Shown: positions 41,693 through 50,933 of the stretch, piece by piece
Numbering within the stretch: the stretch's first letter is position 1
Layout: every line of letters begins with the position of its first letter
NCBI GenBank assembly: GCA_002491945.1
Contig: DKWX01000046.1
Span: 15,664 to 70,172 of the forward strand
Source: Porphyromonadaceae bacterium UBA7141
GTDB taxonomy: Bacteria; Bacteroidota; Bacteroidia; Bacteroidales; Muribaculaceae
Direction of reading: 5' to 3'
Length of the DNA: 54,509 bases
The notes under the pieces: generated by a model
What the model was told of the DNA's origin: nothing
The model's database searches: none
Seen by the model: the letters and a program-made list of their open reading frames with translations, nothing else
Position numbers and translations under genes: made by a program

Positions 41693-42601
41693 TTACTTGA
41701 AGAGAGGAGAGGGGTAGACGCCTTGCTGCACGAGATTGCTGAACTGACTTACAGTGGCAGGGCGGTCGGCCGCAAACGTGACACCGAACCATTTGGATGG
41801 AGTCTGGCGTACAGACAAAGTGCAGCTGCCATTGTGTATCATCTCGTTGACTACGGATGGGATGTAGAATTCCGATTTCAGTTCATTGCCGTGCTGTTGC
41901 AGGAATCTCACGAAAGCCTGCTCCGAGTAATCAAAGTAATCGGGAGTGAATCCCCATACGTTCATTGAAACATAGGCATCTTCGGGGAACGGCACATCGG
42001 AGCCGTCGGCGAGGGTCTGAATTAGTCGGCCGTCGGTATCGCGGCGGATGTTATGGCATTCATTGACAGAAGTCAGGAATCCCTCAGACGACACCTGACA
42101 AAGTCCGCGGCTTACACCACCGTTTTCGCTTATGGTATTCTCAATACGGAATCCAACCATGCAGTATTTACCTTTTTTACCCTCTACGCTGCGAAGGAAA
42201 TCGGCGAGCACCTGGAATGTCTCCGGACCGTAGTAGTCATCGGCATTTATAACGCCGAATGGCTCATGGATTGCATCTTTCCCCATTAGGACGGCATGAT
42301 TGGTGCCCCAGGGTTTTGACCGTTCGGGATTCGGGGAGAATCCATCAGGGAGGGCGTTGATGTCCTGGAAAACGATATCCACGTCAATATGGCCGTGATA
42401 CTTCGCAATTACTTTGTTGCGGAAATCATCTTCGAAGTCGTGTCGGATTACAAATACGATTTTGCCGAATCCTGCGCGTAAAGCGTCGTAGACACTATAG
42501 TCCATGATGGTTTCACCAGCGGGTCCGAGTCCGTCGAGTTGCTTGAGTCCGCCATAACGGCTTCCCATTCCGGCGGCAAGAATAAAAAGAGTAGGTTTCA
42601 T
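41693..42601 (-). CDS. Nucleotidyltransferase-family protein (about 302 aa)
   Basis: MKPTLFILAAGMGSRYGGLK (start 42601 chosen) has the NTP_transferase signature G-x-G-x-R-x-x-x-K. FGVINADDYYG (about residues 110-120) gives the metal-binding Asp pair. The protein resembles sugar-phosphate nucleotidyltransferase-like proteins common next to galE-type genes in Bacteroidales. The upstream 26-residue extension is not protein-like. The exact substrate cannot be decided from sequence. Confidence 0.85.
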   Translation of the reverse strand: MKPTLFILAAGMGSRYGGLKQLDGLGPAGETIMDYSVYDALRAGFGKIVFVIRHDFEDDFRNKVIAKYHGHIDVDIVFQDINALPDGFSPNPERSKPWGTNHAVLMGKDAIHEPFGVINADDYYGPETFQVLADFLRSVEGKKGKYCMVGFRIENTISENGGVSRGLCQVSSEGFLTSVNECHNIRRDTDGRLIQTLADGSDVPFPEDAYVSMNVWGFTPDYFDYSEQAFVRFLQQHGNELKSEFYIPSVVNEMIHNGSCTLSVRQTPSKWFGVTFAADRPATVSQFSNLVQQGVYPSPLFK

Positions 42602-42722
42602 CACTGTATGGATGTTGTAGGATTTTTCAGAAGTTGATAAATCATTGGAGAGAGGCGGTATACTGTATGCATGTGACATTAAGAGTCATATGGCAAGTTC
42701 CAGAGTGAACGTATAGGAGATA

Positions 42723-43856
42723 TTATATCTTTGAATGTCCACGATGTAATGCAATCATCAACTGGAGGAAGTAGTCGAAAATCACAAGTTTGGCGTTGGC
42801 GTTTCTTGCGATGTCGGCAGAAGCACGGTCGGTTTCAGAGAGCAGCATCTCGATATTAGCAGCATTGATGAATGGTGCGAATTTTGAGGCGAACTGCTGC
42901 TGAGAACTGTTCATTGTGTTTAGAACGCCAATTTTTAAGTTTGCAATGAAATTTTCTCGAATCATTCGGGTGAAATATTCCATAAGCCGGATGATTTTTT
43001 CACGCCCGAGTGCTGCGACGTTTTCGCTGAATTGTCGTCCTGCGACAGCGTTTCTCGCAAAGGCGGCGCGCATTGCATTCTGGAAATAGTCATTGAATTC
43101 TACCGTCTCACCTCCGTTTCCAAGAGTTTCGAATGCTTTGAGCAGAGATCCTTGAGACATAAAAGCCGCCTCGTGGGCCGATTCCATACTGACACCACGG
43201 GCGATAAGTGCTTTCTCGATAGTGTCGGTGTCGGGGGCACGCATGTCGATTCGACGCATTCTTGACAGTATGGTTGGCATGATAAGGTCGGGCCGATTGC
43301 TGACTGCAAGAAAGATGGTATCATCATAGGGCTCTTCAATCACTTTGAGCAGCTTGTTGGCTGTCTCGGGATTCATGCGTTCGGGCAACCATATTACAAA
43401 CACCTTGTAAGCGTCGGCGTATGCCGACATTGCGGCGGCAGTTGATATGGCATCGGCTTCCGTTACATATATTACCGGCTTAGAGTTGCCGGCATCGAGA
43501 AGAGAATTCCAGTGAGGCAGACTCATGTATGGGGAGTCATGGAGCATTTTTTTCCATTCATCGGCATAGTGCGCGCACAGGGTGTGAGTTTTGCCCTTTT
43601 TATGGATTGGGTATATGTAATGGATGTCGGGGTTGTTGCCGGCTTCTATGCGCCGGCATTCGGGGCACACTCCGCAGGAATCGCCATTGATGCGGTTGCT
43701 GCAGTTGAGATATGCGATGAATGCTCTGGCAAGTTGCATCTTTCCGATGCCGGCCGGTCCGGATATGAGCATTGAATGGGGGATTTTCTTTGAATCCACC
43801 ATTTCGCGTAAAGCACTGACGGCTTCGGGATTTCCTATCGTGTCGGCAAAGCGCAT
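42723..43856 (-). CDS. holB: DNA polymerase III delta' subunit (HolB-like, 377 aa)
   Basis: Clamp-loader AAA+ protein. Walker A GPAGIGKMQLARAF at about residues 33-46; zinc-ribbon CGVCPECRRIEAGNNPD (about 61-77); NKLLKVIEEPYDDTIFLAVS (about 167-186, clamp-loader core). The C-terminal domain (FAPFINAANIEMLLSETDRA) fits the helical collar. A Bacteroidetes-type promoter lies at 43902-43932. The gene symbol follows the E. coli name for delta'. Confidence 0.88.
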   Translation of the reverse strand: MRFADTIGNPEAVSALREMVDSKKIPHSMLISGPAGIGKMQLARAFIAYLNCSNRINGDSCGVCPECRRIEAGNNPDIHYIYPIHKKGKTHTLCAHYADEWKKMLHDSPYMSLPHWNSLLDAGNSKPVIYVTEADAISTAAAMSAYADAYKVFVIWLPERMNPETANKLLKVIEEPYDDTIFLAVSNRPDLIMPTILSRMRRIDMRAPDTDTIEKALIARGVSMESAHEAAFMSQGSLLKAFETLGNGGETVEFNDYFQNAMRAAFARNAVAGRQFSENVAALGREKIIRLMEYFTRMIRENFIANLKIGVLNTMNSSQQQFASKFAPFINAANIEMLLSETDRASADIARNANAKLVIFDYFLQLMIALHRGHSKI

Positions 43857-43901
43857 ACTGCTCTTGATATCTCAGACGTTGGTGTGTCTTGTAATTAAGT
43901 G

Positions 43902-43932
43902 CAAATTTACTAAAAAAAATAGTAACTGCGAA
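43902..43932 (-). promoter_or_regulatory. Bacteroidetes-type promoter for holB
   Basis: On the minus strand TTCG (43932-43929), a 19-base spacer and TAAATTTG (43909-43902) match the consensus with one mismatch. The start codon is at 43856, giving a leader of about 40 bases. Confidence 0.55.
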
Positions 43933-44023
43933 ATTTTGAGGAGATGAAATCGAAGTTCCCGGGTGCTCGTTAAGGAGTCTGATGTTATGGCGTATGTGTC
44001 TGCGTATATATCTTTGTCGTGCT

Positions 44024-44207
44024 AAGTAAGTGTTTAAATTTAACTGATAGCAACTGAAGGGGAATCTTTTATAAAATCTGCGACTTCTTTTTTGCCGCTT
44101 CCGGCTTGTCGCTGAGGAGGATATGTTTATATCCTCCTTCACTCCGCAACGGAATCGAATAAAAAACAAGTCTGCATATTGTATAAATTAAATTTAAATA
44201 CTTGCTT
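44024..44207. repeat. Intergenic palindromic element, copy B
   Basis: Left end TAAGTAAGTGTTTAAATTTA and right end TTAAATTTAAATACTTGCTT are inverted. The inner stem is TTTATAAAATCTGCG near 44069-44083 against CTGCATATTGTATAAA near 44172-44187. The central part shares with copy A the T-rich CGACTTCTTTTTTGCCGC and ATTCGAT-like stretches. A further TTTGAATACTTGC end occurs at 44223-44235. Confidence 0.7.
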
Positions 44208-44305
44208 GGTTATATCAATTTTGAATACTTGCTAATGAAGTCGTTTGAACTTTTTTACGAATACTTAAAGAGCGTCTGGATTTGTTTCCTTTAATGTCAA
44301 TCTCT

Positions 44306-44398
44306 ATTAATATTTTGGCAGATATAAATTCCCCTTCATCAGGAGCATTGCCCGCTATGCTGCCTCGTCAGGTATTTATATCTGCTCAAAATATTAAT
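44306..44398. repeat. 93-bp long palindromic element
   Basis: ATTAATATTTTGGCAGATAT (44306-44325, continuing AAAT) pairs with its inverted copy ending ATATTAAT (44374-44398), about 24 bp with one extra base. The 44-base interior contains CATCAGGAGC and CCTCGTCAGG, partly pairing. It is in the 600-base gap between holB and the S4-domain gene, which holds no gene, copy B of the other palindrome and this one. Confidence 0.7.
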
Positions 44399-44456
44399 GA
44401 ATCTTGCCATTGAAAAAGTTTATACGAATTCAATAAAATATCAGGCGGATTCAAAA

Positions 44457-44891
44457 TCAGGAGATATCGTCATCATCAGTGTCATCATCCCAGTCGAGGA
44501 AGAAATCATCGGCGTAGGTTGAGTCGCGGAAAGCCGCCATGTCACGCCCTTCGCGTTTCGTGGGGCGTCCGAGACCTTTGCGTCGGTCGACGAATCCTGA
44601 GATTTTTGTCATTTCGAGAAGATCGTACTGGCTCTGGGGAGTCAGATTTTCCAGATAGTCGGGCACGAGTCGTGCTCCGAGTCTGTTCTGAGTCAGAGCT
44701 TTCACGCGGAATGTATATGTAATGGGAGGCTTCTTGACCTCAATGATATCTCCAGTCTTTATGGCTCTTGAGGGTTTGACGACATTGCCTCCTATGGATA
44801 CTCGTCCTTTTTTGACGGCGTCGGTGGCGATTGATCTTGTCTTGAATACTCTCATGGCCCAAAGCCATTTATCGACTCTTACTTCGTTCAT
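44457..44891 (-). CDS. S4-domain RNA-binding protein (HslR/Hsp15-like, 144 aa)
   Basis: Start 44891 gives MNEVRVDKWLWAMRVFKTRS, the S4 domain signature (RVDKWLW...R-x-x-x-x-x-G-x-V-x-[IV]-x-G). VSIGGNVVKPSRAIKTGDII (about residues 36-55) completes it. The C-terminus is rich in Asp/Glu (DDTDDDDIS), an acidic tail. Hsp15 homologues rescue stalled 50S subunits with peptidyl-tRNA. The track's nine-residue upstream extension includes the hydrophobic LLII stretch and is less likely. Confidence 0.9.
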   Translation of the reverse strand: MNEVRVDKWLWAMRVFKTRSIATDAVKKGRVSIGGNVVKPSRAIKTGDIIEVKKPPITYTFRVKALTQNRLGARLVPDYLENLTPQSQYDLLEMTKISGFVDRRKGLGRPTKREGRDMAAFRDSTYADDFFLDWDDDTDDDDIS

Positions 44892-44930
44892 AATAATCAG
44901 TAAGTGTTGAAATTTCAAGAAGAGGTATGA

Positions 44931-45827
44931 TTACAGTCGCCGTAGTGTAAGCACCGGTTTGCGTAGCAGGTTGAGCAGCATTACGTGGTCGGCATCTATA
45001 GGCTTTGCATGGGCTGCATCTTCGAGAGCTACGATGAGACGGGTCTGGAGAGATGGGTCGGGACATGCCATCCGTGTGGTGATGATGTCCTGAAAAGAGA
45101 GGGTGTTGGCAGTCTCCATATCTACGTCCATTGTGCCGTTGAGGATGTTGCACCCGGTATTGCCATGTATTTTTCCACTGTCGACATCAATGACGAGTTG
45201 CATTTCTGTATTGTCGACTGGCTCATCTTCGATGGCGGTCACAGCCCAGGAACCATTGAGGAAGTCGAAATTCTGATGAAGGAGTTTGAGGAGTTCCACT
45301 CCGTTGGCGTCCTTTAAGAAGAGGAAATACTCGTCGTCGGTGTGGCCCCAGGAGTAGGAAGTGGTGTTGGCGAGCGCGGCGTTGATGTCGAGGTCAGTTA
45401 TCCCGGGAGTGGAGCATAACCTCATTGTAGCAGCCATTTCGGAGAATTTCAATGCTCTGGAGGCCGTATCGAAAGTGTAGGATGCATTGATGGTGTTGCA
45501 TCCGTTATTGCCGTATATGCGTTTTTCGGTCGGGACAAACTTGATAAAAGCCGGAGTCTCGGCCACTACAGGTTCCCCATTGACGGATTCTATAGTCCAG
45601 TCTCCGGTGATGAGTCCCTTCTCGAGATCTGAAATCGAGAAATTATAGTCTTTGTGAGAAGAATGACGTATGTGTTCTCGATCGGTAGGCAATTCTGCAG
45701 TGGTGGGCTGTATGTTTTCCGTTTTGTTCTTGTTAAGGAGAGGTATGTTGAGATTGCTGCACGAAGCCAGAATGCCCAGCAGGAGGGCACTCGGGATTAT
45801 GGCTGCATAAGATGACTTGTTCTTCAT
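44931..45827 (-). CDS. META-domain (HslJ-like) lipoprotein (298 aa)
   Basis: N-terminus MKNKSSYAAIIPSALLLGIL then ASCSNL, a lipobox with Cys about 23. Two META-like repeats: GDWTIESVNGEPVVAETPAF with GNNGCNTINASYTF, and GSWAVTAIEDEPV with GNTGCNILNGTMD; G-N-x-G-C-N is the META hallmark. The start at 45827 is chosen because it begins the signal peptide; the upstream residues are unlikely. HslJ relatives are linked to heat/antibiotic stress. It lies upstream of the S4-domain gene on the same strand. Confidence 0.9.
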   Translation of the reverse strand: MKNKSSYAAIIPSALLLGILASCSNLNIPLLNKNKTENIQPTTAELPTDREHIRHSSHKDYNFSISDLEKGLITGDWTIESVNGEPVVAETPAFIKFVPTEKRIYGNNGCNTINASYTFDTASRALKFSEMAATMRLCSTPGITDLDINAALANTTSYSWGHTDDEYFLFLKDANGVELLKLLHQNFDFLNGSWAVTAIEDEPVDNTEMQLVIDVDSGKIHGNTGCNILNGTMDVDMETANTLSFQDIITTRMACPDPSLQTRLIVALEDAAHAKPIDADHVMLLNLLRKPVLTLRRL

Positions 45828-45910
45828 ATTGTTTGATATTACATGATACAGAACAACCGACACTTACAAATATATCACGCCAGACCCTAAAATGGGTTGT
45901 TGCGTAGATT

Positions 45911-47182
45911 TCAGTCGCTCCAGTGTCTGCGGATAGGATATTTTGTAGGCCGGAGCAGCAAGCGAAGAGAAGTGGAGTATGTGCAATAGTTCCAGATCCA
46001 GTTTAGGAGCACATTGAGCTTGTTGCGCATACCGAGGATGCTGACAAGATGGATAAGCATCCAGATCCACCATGCCACACGTCCGGCGAATGAGAATCCC
46101 GGGAGGTCGGCTACGGCGCGGTTTCGTCCGATAGTGGCCATAGAGCCTCTGTCAGAATATTTGAATTTTGAAAGGAATTCGCCTTTGTTGAGGTTTTTTG
46201 CGAGATTTCGGGCCTGCTGTATTGCCGGCTGTGCCACCATGGGGTATCCGCGGGGGAATTCCGGAGATTCCACGAGAGCTATATCGCCGATTGCGTAGAC
46301 TGAATCTTCCAGACCTTTGACGCGGTTGTACTCGTCAGTGAAAATGCGTCCGTTGCGAGCGACGCATTCCTGAGGGAGTCCGGGCATTGTCTCACCACGC
46401 ACACCGGCCGTCCATATGAGGGTTTCCCAGTATTCCTCATGTCCGTCAGCGAAGCTTACGAGTTTATTGTTGTAGCCGTTCATTGTGGTGTTGAGCCTCA
46501 CATCGACCATAAGGTCTTTCAGATATGCGAGGGCTTTTTGAGAGGCTTTTTCCGACATTGTGCCGAGCACTTTTGAAGCGCCCTCTACAAGAGTGATTGT
46601 GACATCGTCCGGGTTAAGTTCGGGATATTCCCTGGGAAGTACGTCTCTCTTCATTTCGCCAAGGGCTCCTGCGATTTCCACACCTGCGGGGCCTCCCCCC
46701 ACGACGAGAAAACTCAGCAGTTCTTTGCGGCGTTTGGGGTCAGGCTCCATGCATCCGCGTTCGAGTCGGTCGAGGATTTCATCGCGTGTGTGGTCGGCCT
46801 CGCCGATAGTCTTGATGCAATACACCTCCTTGTAGAGGTTGTCCATGCCGAAAAAATTATTGGTGGTGCCGGCCGCTATTACGAGGCGGTCGTAAGATAG
46901 GGTCTCATACGAGGTAGTCACAGTCTTGGACTGTACGTCAATTGACTTGACATGGCCCATGTGGTAGGATACGTTCTTGTCGCGTTTGAATTCACGACGG
47001 AACGGGAAAGATATGTTGCTCTGAGCCAGAGCCGAGGAGGCTATCTGGTAGAAGAGAGGAGGGAATGAATGGAAATTATTGCGGTCGATTACCTTGATGT
47101 CGAAACGAGTACGGTCAAGTTTCTTGGCAAGATTGATTCCGGCGAAGCCGCCGCCGATAATCACTATGGTTTCCTTTTTCAT
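45911..47182 (-). CDS. ndh: NADH:quinone oxidoreductase type 2 (NDH-2, 423 aa)
   Basis: Non-proton-pumping NADH dehydrogenase on the inner membrane. FAD motif VIIGGGFAGINLAKKL (about residues 6-21) and NADH motif LVVGGGPAGVEIAGALGE (about 158-175). The Gly-Asp motif AIGDIALVESP is at about 293-303. The C-terminal WWIWMLIHLVSILGMRNKLN (about 376-395) is amphipathic/hydrophobic membrane-anchoring. Start MKKETIVIIGGG at 47182 is chosen; the track's 12-residue extension lacks support. A perfect inverted repeat sits upstream. Length is standard. Confidence 0.94.
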   Translation of the reverse strand: MKKETIVIIGGGFAGINLAKKLDRTRFDIKVIDRNNFHSFPPLFYQIASSALAQSNISFPFRREFKRDKNVSYHMGHVKSIDVQSKTVTTSYETLSYDRLVIAAGTTNNFFGMDNLYKEVYCIKTIGEADHTRDEILDRLERGCMEPDPKRRKELLSFLVVGGGPAGVEIAGALGEMKRDVLPREYPELNPDDVTITLVEGASKVLGTMSEKASQKALAYLKDLMVDVRLNTTMNGYNNKLVSFADGHEEYWETLIWTAGVRGETMPGLPQECVARNGRIFTDEYNRVKGLEDSVYAIGDIALVESPEFPRGYPMVAQPAIQQARNLAKNLNKGEFLSKFKYSDRGSMATIGRNRAVADLPGFSFAGRVAWWIWMLIHLVSILGMRNKLNVLLNWIWNYCTYSTSLRLLLRPTKYPIRRHWSD

Positions 47183-47243
47183 ATATGGAGCTGGTTGAGG
47201 ATGTTTGCATGGTGGCACAAAACTTGCACCCTATGGTAAGTGG

Positions 47244-47288
47244 AATTCGGATTATACTCGATTGAGATGAATCCGAATTGCAAAATTA
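47244..47288 (-). promoter_or_regulatory. Inverted repeat and -7 box upstream of ndh
   Basis: AATTCGGATT (47244-47253) and AATCCGAATT (47270-47279) form a perfect 10-bp inverted repeat with a 16-base spacer. Immediately upstream (minus strand) TAATTTTG at 47288-47281 matches TAnnTTTG. The repeat would span the transcription start, a classic place for a repressor operator or a 5' UTR hairpin. The -33 box is not clear. Confidence 0.5.
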
Positions 47289-47385
47289 CTATAAATTCTA
47301 ATCATGCGGAATAAATTGTGGTACAAATTTTGATTGAGAGATTTAATTTTTGTTTTAGTTACAACTATCGGGAGGCAATATTGGT

Positions 47386-50300
47386 TCAATTCCGACATAC
47401 TGAATGGAATACACAGTATTGACAGCGGTCAGTGTCGCACGTGGCGCGAAACGGGATGGCCGGGTTGAAAATCTCAGAAAGCATAATGTCGAGGCGTCGG
47501 GAGAATGCCTCGTTCAGCGTGGTCTCACCCGTAGGGGAGATGTATGTCTGGTCGTGACAGTCAATCCATTGGTTGGCGATTTTTGGGAAAATCTTCTTTT
47601 TCTGCGTGTAATCAACCTTTTTATGTATCGAGGCTACGGGATATATGACGGGCTTGACGCTAAGTTGAGATTTCCCTTCGGTTGCGCGGTTGCGGTTGAG
47701 CAGGTCGGCATATAATTGAAGTTGGAAGAAATGATCAGCCAGCGCATCGCCGTTGAAGACATCTTCAAGCGACGGGGCGGATATGTGAGATGACCCGGTC
47801 TTGTAGTCTACGATACGTATCTCGTCCTGATTCAAGCAATCTGCATTGTCGGCGCGGTCGATTGCATAGGTCATGTTGAGTTGCCGGCCGTCAGGAAGAG
47901 GGTAACGCAGAGTGCCCTTGATTTCACAGCCGTAGAGAGAGAACGGGGTGCGTTTCTTATCGTAGAGCAGTACGTTTATAATATGACGTACGGCCACGCC
48001 TGCAATAATTTCGGTGTCGGGGAGCAGAGGGCGTCCGATTTCCTGCGGCGGAAGGTGATAATAATCTTCGTTGAGTATACGGTGTACAAGATCGTAGATA
48101 TGGTTGCGATTGGCAACGATGTCGTCAATAATGTCGGATGTGACCGTTATCGGAGTGTCGAGCCATCGGCCCCGCATCGACTTGTCAGGAATAAGAAGAA
48201 TCTCAAGTGCGCGGTGTATCAGATTCCCGTATGTAATGGGATCAACGGTATCTGAGTTGTCCGGATCGTCATGAAGCCCCTCGATGGTATGGAAATAGAA
48301 TTTCAAGGGGCATTGGATGTAGCGTTTGAGTGTGGAAGCTGAGAAATTATACTGACGTTCGCCCGGGGAGGCGGGGTGCAGATAAGCGGATAACTTATTG
48401 AGCATTGTATCTGACTTATCGACCACATACGGTTTTGCTTCTCTTGATTTAAGAGCAAATTTATACTCAGTGTGCTTTATCAGGTTTCGGGCGTAGATAT
48501 TTTCGAGCTGTAGCAGATAGCGCGAGGGCCCTCCGGTCATTCCGGACGGACGACTGTCGTAGATAAGAGTCACCCTCTTTGCGCGGCTCATCATGCGATA
48601 GAAATAATATGCGAATAGGCTCTCGGCATAATTTATAGGAGGCAGACCATAGCCTCGGCGCAGTACATTGGGCAGGAAGGAACGTTGGCGCGAGCGTCGT
48701 GGAATAGTCCGGTCGTTGACGGCCACCACCAGAAGATGCTCGAAATCCAGAGCTCTGGTTTCGAGCATGCCCATTATTTGCAGACCTTTTAGCGGTTCGC
48801 CCTCGAATGCTACAATCTCGCCCTGAAGCAGACGGTAGGCTTCTGCCAGAGTGCCGGGCATGCTAAGGCGCACTCCGTACTCCTCAATAGTATCGTCAAG
48901 GCGGGCCAGCGCATCGCGCCATGCGGTGACATTGGCAATTTCCATTTTGCCGTTCAGTGGTAAGGGATTGTCGGCATTTTGCCCCATTAGTGCAGTCTCA
49001 ATCATTGCCAAAGCATCATCGAGATAGTGTATCACCTCTGCCGGAGTTGCATTGGCGCCTAACGGAGAGAGCAGACGTGTGGCCTGTCGGCCAAGACGTG
49101 GCAGGTCGGAATCCTTCACAACCGAGATATGCCGGTGTTCAAAGAAGGAGATAAATTCCATAATACGGCGTGTGCCGATTATGGCATGAGCATAGGGGTG
49201 ACCAAGTAGATTACGCACCTCTTCGAAAGCATATCCGTTATATGTGGAGGAATCACGCCGCAGCAACTGCATTCGCCTCAGCAGAGTGAGGAATGACGTT
49301 ACCGATGTCAGCTTCAGCGGGTAGCCCATCGTGAGGTTGGCATCGCCCAGCGAGTCAGGCAAAGAATAGAGGAGCGGAAGTAGCAGAGACTCATCCGGAA
49401 GCACCATCGCAACCCGGGCATCGTCGAATGGCTCGGGGCCGATATCTTCTTTTAGTCTGCCGATTATATCGGCAGCAATTTTTACCTGCATTACTTTCGA
49501 TGGAGACGATATGGCATGAATTTCGGGTGAAAGCGTTGTGGCCTTCGACAGCTCCATATATGGAGTCACCCAGTTGGGCGAGGGAAAATCGCGGCGATTG
49601 ATGGCTATGAATCTCCCGGCGGAATTTCTGCGGTCGGACAATATGGGGCCGGTGGAGTCCCATATGAAATCTGCAAAAGTATCGTCATGCGCATCGTTCT
49701 GGCCGATAGACTTCAGCAGGCCGAAAAGTTTGCGCTCAGACATCGACAGCGCATTGAATCCAATCATTACCATCTTGCGGTAAGGGAGCAGTCTGCTTAC
49801 TTCTTCCTGACCGGCGTTGATGGCTGTTTCGAGATTCTCAGTGGCCAGACGGTAGGCTCCGCCGGAAGTGGTCAGACCTCGCTGTGCAAGAGCTGCATGA
49901 AACCGCTCATATAGTGGAGAAAGCACCTTCCATAGATGAATGAACCGAGAGCGTGGGGTGTCGCCGGATGAAGAAACATCAGTCGTGCCATCAAACTCGG
50001 CATAACGTTCGCCGAATTCAAGCCAGAAGCGATCATCGTCGTATTGCTTGCTGACTCTATAGCCAAAATATTCCTCCACGAGCGCTCGTTGGTCGGGCGT
50101 AAGGAAAGTTGAAGCAATCGAACGGAAATCAAATAGATTTTTAAACAAAGCGTCAGCCGGGGCAAGATGAATATCCACCTCGTTGAAATCGCTGAGTACA
50201 GTCTCTCCCCAGCGTCTGAAAGCATCGAAGCTAAGATACTCATCGCGTCCTTCAGGAGTGAGGTGCGGACTGACAATCTCGCAATAGCACTTGTGTAGCA

Positions 50301-50535
50301 GAAAGAGAGTGTCGAGCCGAGTGTTGACGACACGTCCCGAAAGATCGGCTGTAAGGTCGGAGATGGTAGTGACGCACGGAGCGAATCGCAGGCCATCAGT
50401 GATATCCTGCAAGTACTTGAGGAAAAAAGTGCCCGCGCGTTTATTAGGGAAAACGAAACAGGTGTCGGAAAGCACTCCGGAATTTTCATAACGCTCGACG
50501 TAGGCACGAGCAACGGATTTCAGAAAGGGTATCAT
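47386..50535 (-). CDS. AddB-like helicase-related nuclease with Cys cluster (about 1049 aa)
   Basis: Start at 50535 (MIPFLKSVARAYVERYENSG). The N-terminal two thirds resemble inactive UvrD-like AddB helicase. The C-terminal PD-(D/E)XK nuclease: QCPLKFYFHTIEGL (about residues 790-803), GNLIHRALEIL, IVDYKTGSS (Asp...Lys pair) and a final CQYCVFHSVC, which with the QCPL Cys forms the Fe-S type cluster seen in AddB and Cas4. It probably acts in RecBCD/AddAB-type double-strand break repair, but no addA gene is in the window. The length is near the Bacteroidetes family norm. Confidence 0.85.
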   Translation of the reverse strand: MIPFLKSVARAYVERYENSGVLSDTCFVFPNKRAGTFFLKYLQDITDGLRFAPCVTTISDLTADLSGRVVNTRLDTLFLLHKCYCEIVSPHLTPEGRDEYLSFDAFRRWGETVLSDFNEVDIHLAPADALFKNLFDFRSIASTFLTPDQRALVEEYFGYRVSKQYDDDRFWLEFGERYAEFDGTTDVSSSGDTPRSRFIHLWKVLSPLYERFHAALAQRGLTTSGGAYRLATENLETAINAGQEEVSRLLPYRKMVMIGFNALSMSERKLFGLLKSIGQNDAHDDTFADFIWDSTGPILSDRRNSAGRFIAINRRDFPSPNWVTPYMELSKATTLSPEIHAISSPSKVMQVKIAADIIGRLKEDIGPEPFDDARVAMVLPDESLLLPLLYSLPDSLGDANLTMGYPLKLTSVTSFLTLLRRMQLLRRDSSTYNGYAFEEVRNLLGHPYAHAIIGTRRIMEFISFFEHRHISVVKDSDLPRLGRQATRLLSPLGANATPAEVIHYLDDALAMIETALMGQNADNPLPLNGKMEIANVTAWRDALARLDDTIEEYGVRLSMPGTLAEAYRLLQGEIVAFEGEPLKGLQIMGMLETRALDFEHLLVVAVNDRTIPRRSRQRSFLPNVLRRGYGLPPINYAESLFAYYFYRMMSRAKRVTLIYDSRPSGMTGGPSRYLLQLENIYARNLIKHTEYKFALKSREAKPYVVDKSDTMLNKLSAYLHPASPGERQYNFSASTLKRYIQCPLKFYFHTIEGLHDDPDNSDTVDPITYGNLIHRALEILLIPDKSMRGRWLDTPITVTSDIIDDIVANRNHIYDLVHRILNEDYYHLPPQEIGRPLLPDTEIIAGVAVRHIINVLLYDKKRTPFSLYGCEIKGTLRYPLPDGRQLNMTYAIDRADNADCLNQDEIRIVDYKTGSSHISAPSLEDVFNGDALADHFFQLQLYADLLNRNRATEGKSQLSVKPVIYPVASIHKKVDYTQKKKIFPKIANQWIDCHDQTYISPTGETTLNEAFSRRLDIMLSEIFNPAIPFRATCDTDRCQYCVFHSVCRN

Positions 50536-50760
50536 AAGCAATCGACGGAGTCGGTCAGGAATGGATGATGAACGAGAAGCTGACACTTGCCGCTGACAAT
50601 CTTGAAACAGTAGAAGCCTGCGGAATAGCGGAGCATGGTCGGCCGGAAATTTCTGGACTGCAAAAATAATAAAAAAGTTTGAGATTTGCTTCCGAGTAGA
50701 CGGAATGAAGGATAAAGGATGATGAAAATCAATATAAAAGAGAGGTAAAAGAGTCTAAAA

Positions 50761-50792
50761 TTTGGAAGAGTCGAATTAAATGAGTAATTTTG
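50761..50792 (+). promoter_or_regulatory. Bacteroidetes-type promoter for rplY
   Basis: TTTG (50761-50764), 20 bases, then TAATTTTG (50785-50792): an exact TTTG-N20-TAnnTTTG. The transcript would begin near 50799, with about 135 bases of leader before the ATG at 50934. Confidence 0.7.
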
Positions 50793-50796
50793 CGGA

Positions 50797-50933
50797 GTGG
50801 AAATGCATTTTCCACCCCGTGTGATGGGAATCCCATTTTGGAGAGGTGATGTCGGATGTCGCTTTGCAGTGGAACTGGCAGGCTACTGTAACCCAAAAGG
50901 GAATTTGAGTAACACAAACAATAACAAACAGAA
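50797..50933 (+). promoter_or_regulatory. Structured leader of the L25/CTC gene
   Basis: Two clear hairpins are at GTGGAAA (50797-50803)/TTTCCAC (50809-50815) and ATGGG (50824-50828)/CCCAT (50832-50836). The remaining ~95 bases to the start codon contain no gene. Ribosomal-protein leaders that bind their own product are common; this may be such a site, but no known motif is recognised. The upstream part of the gap (50536-50760) shows nothing else. Confidence 0.45.
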
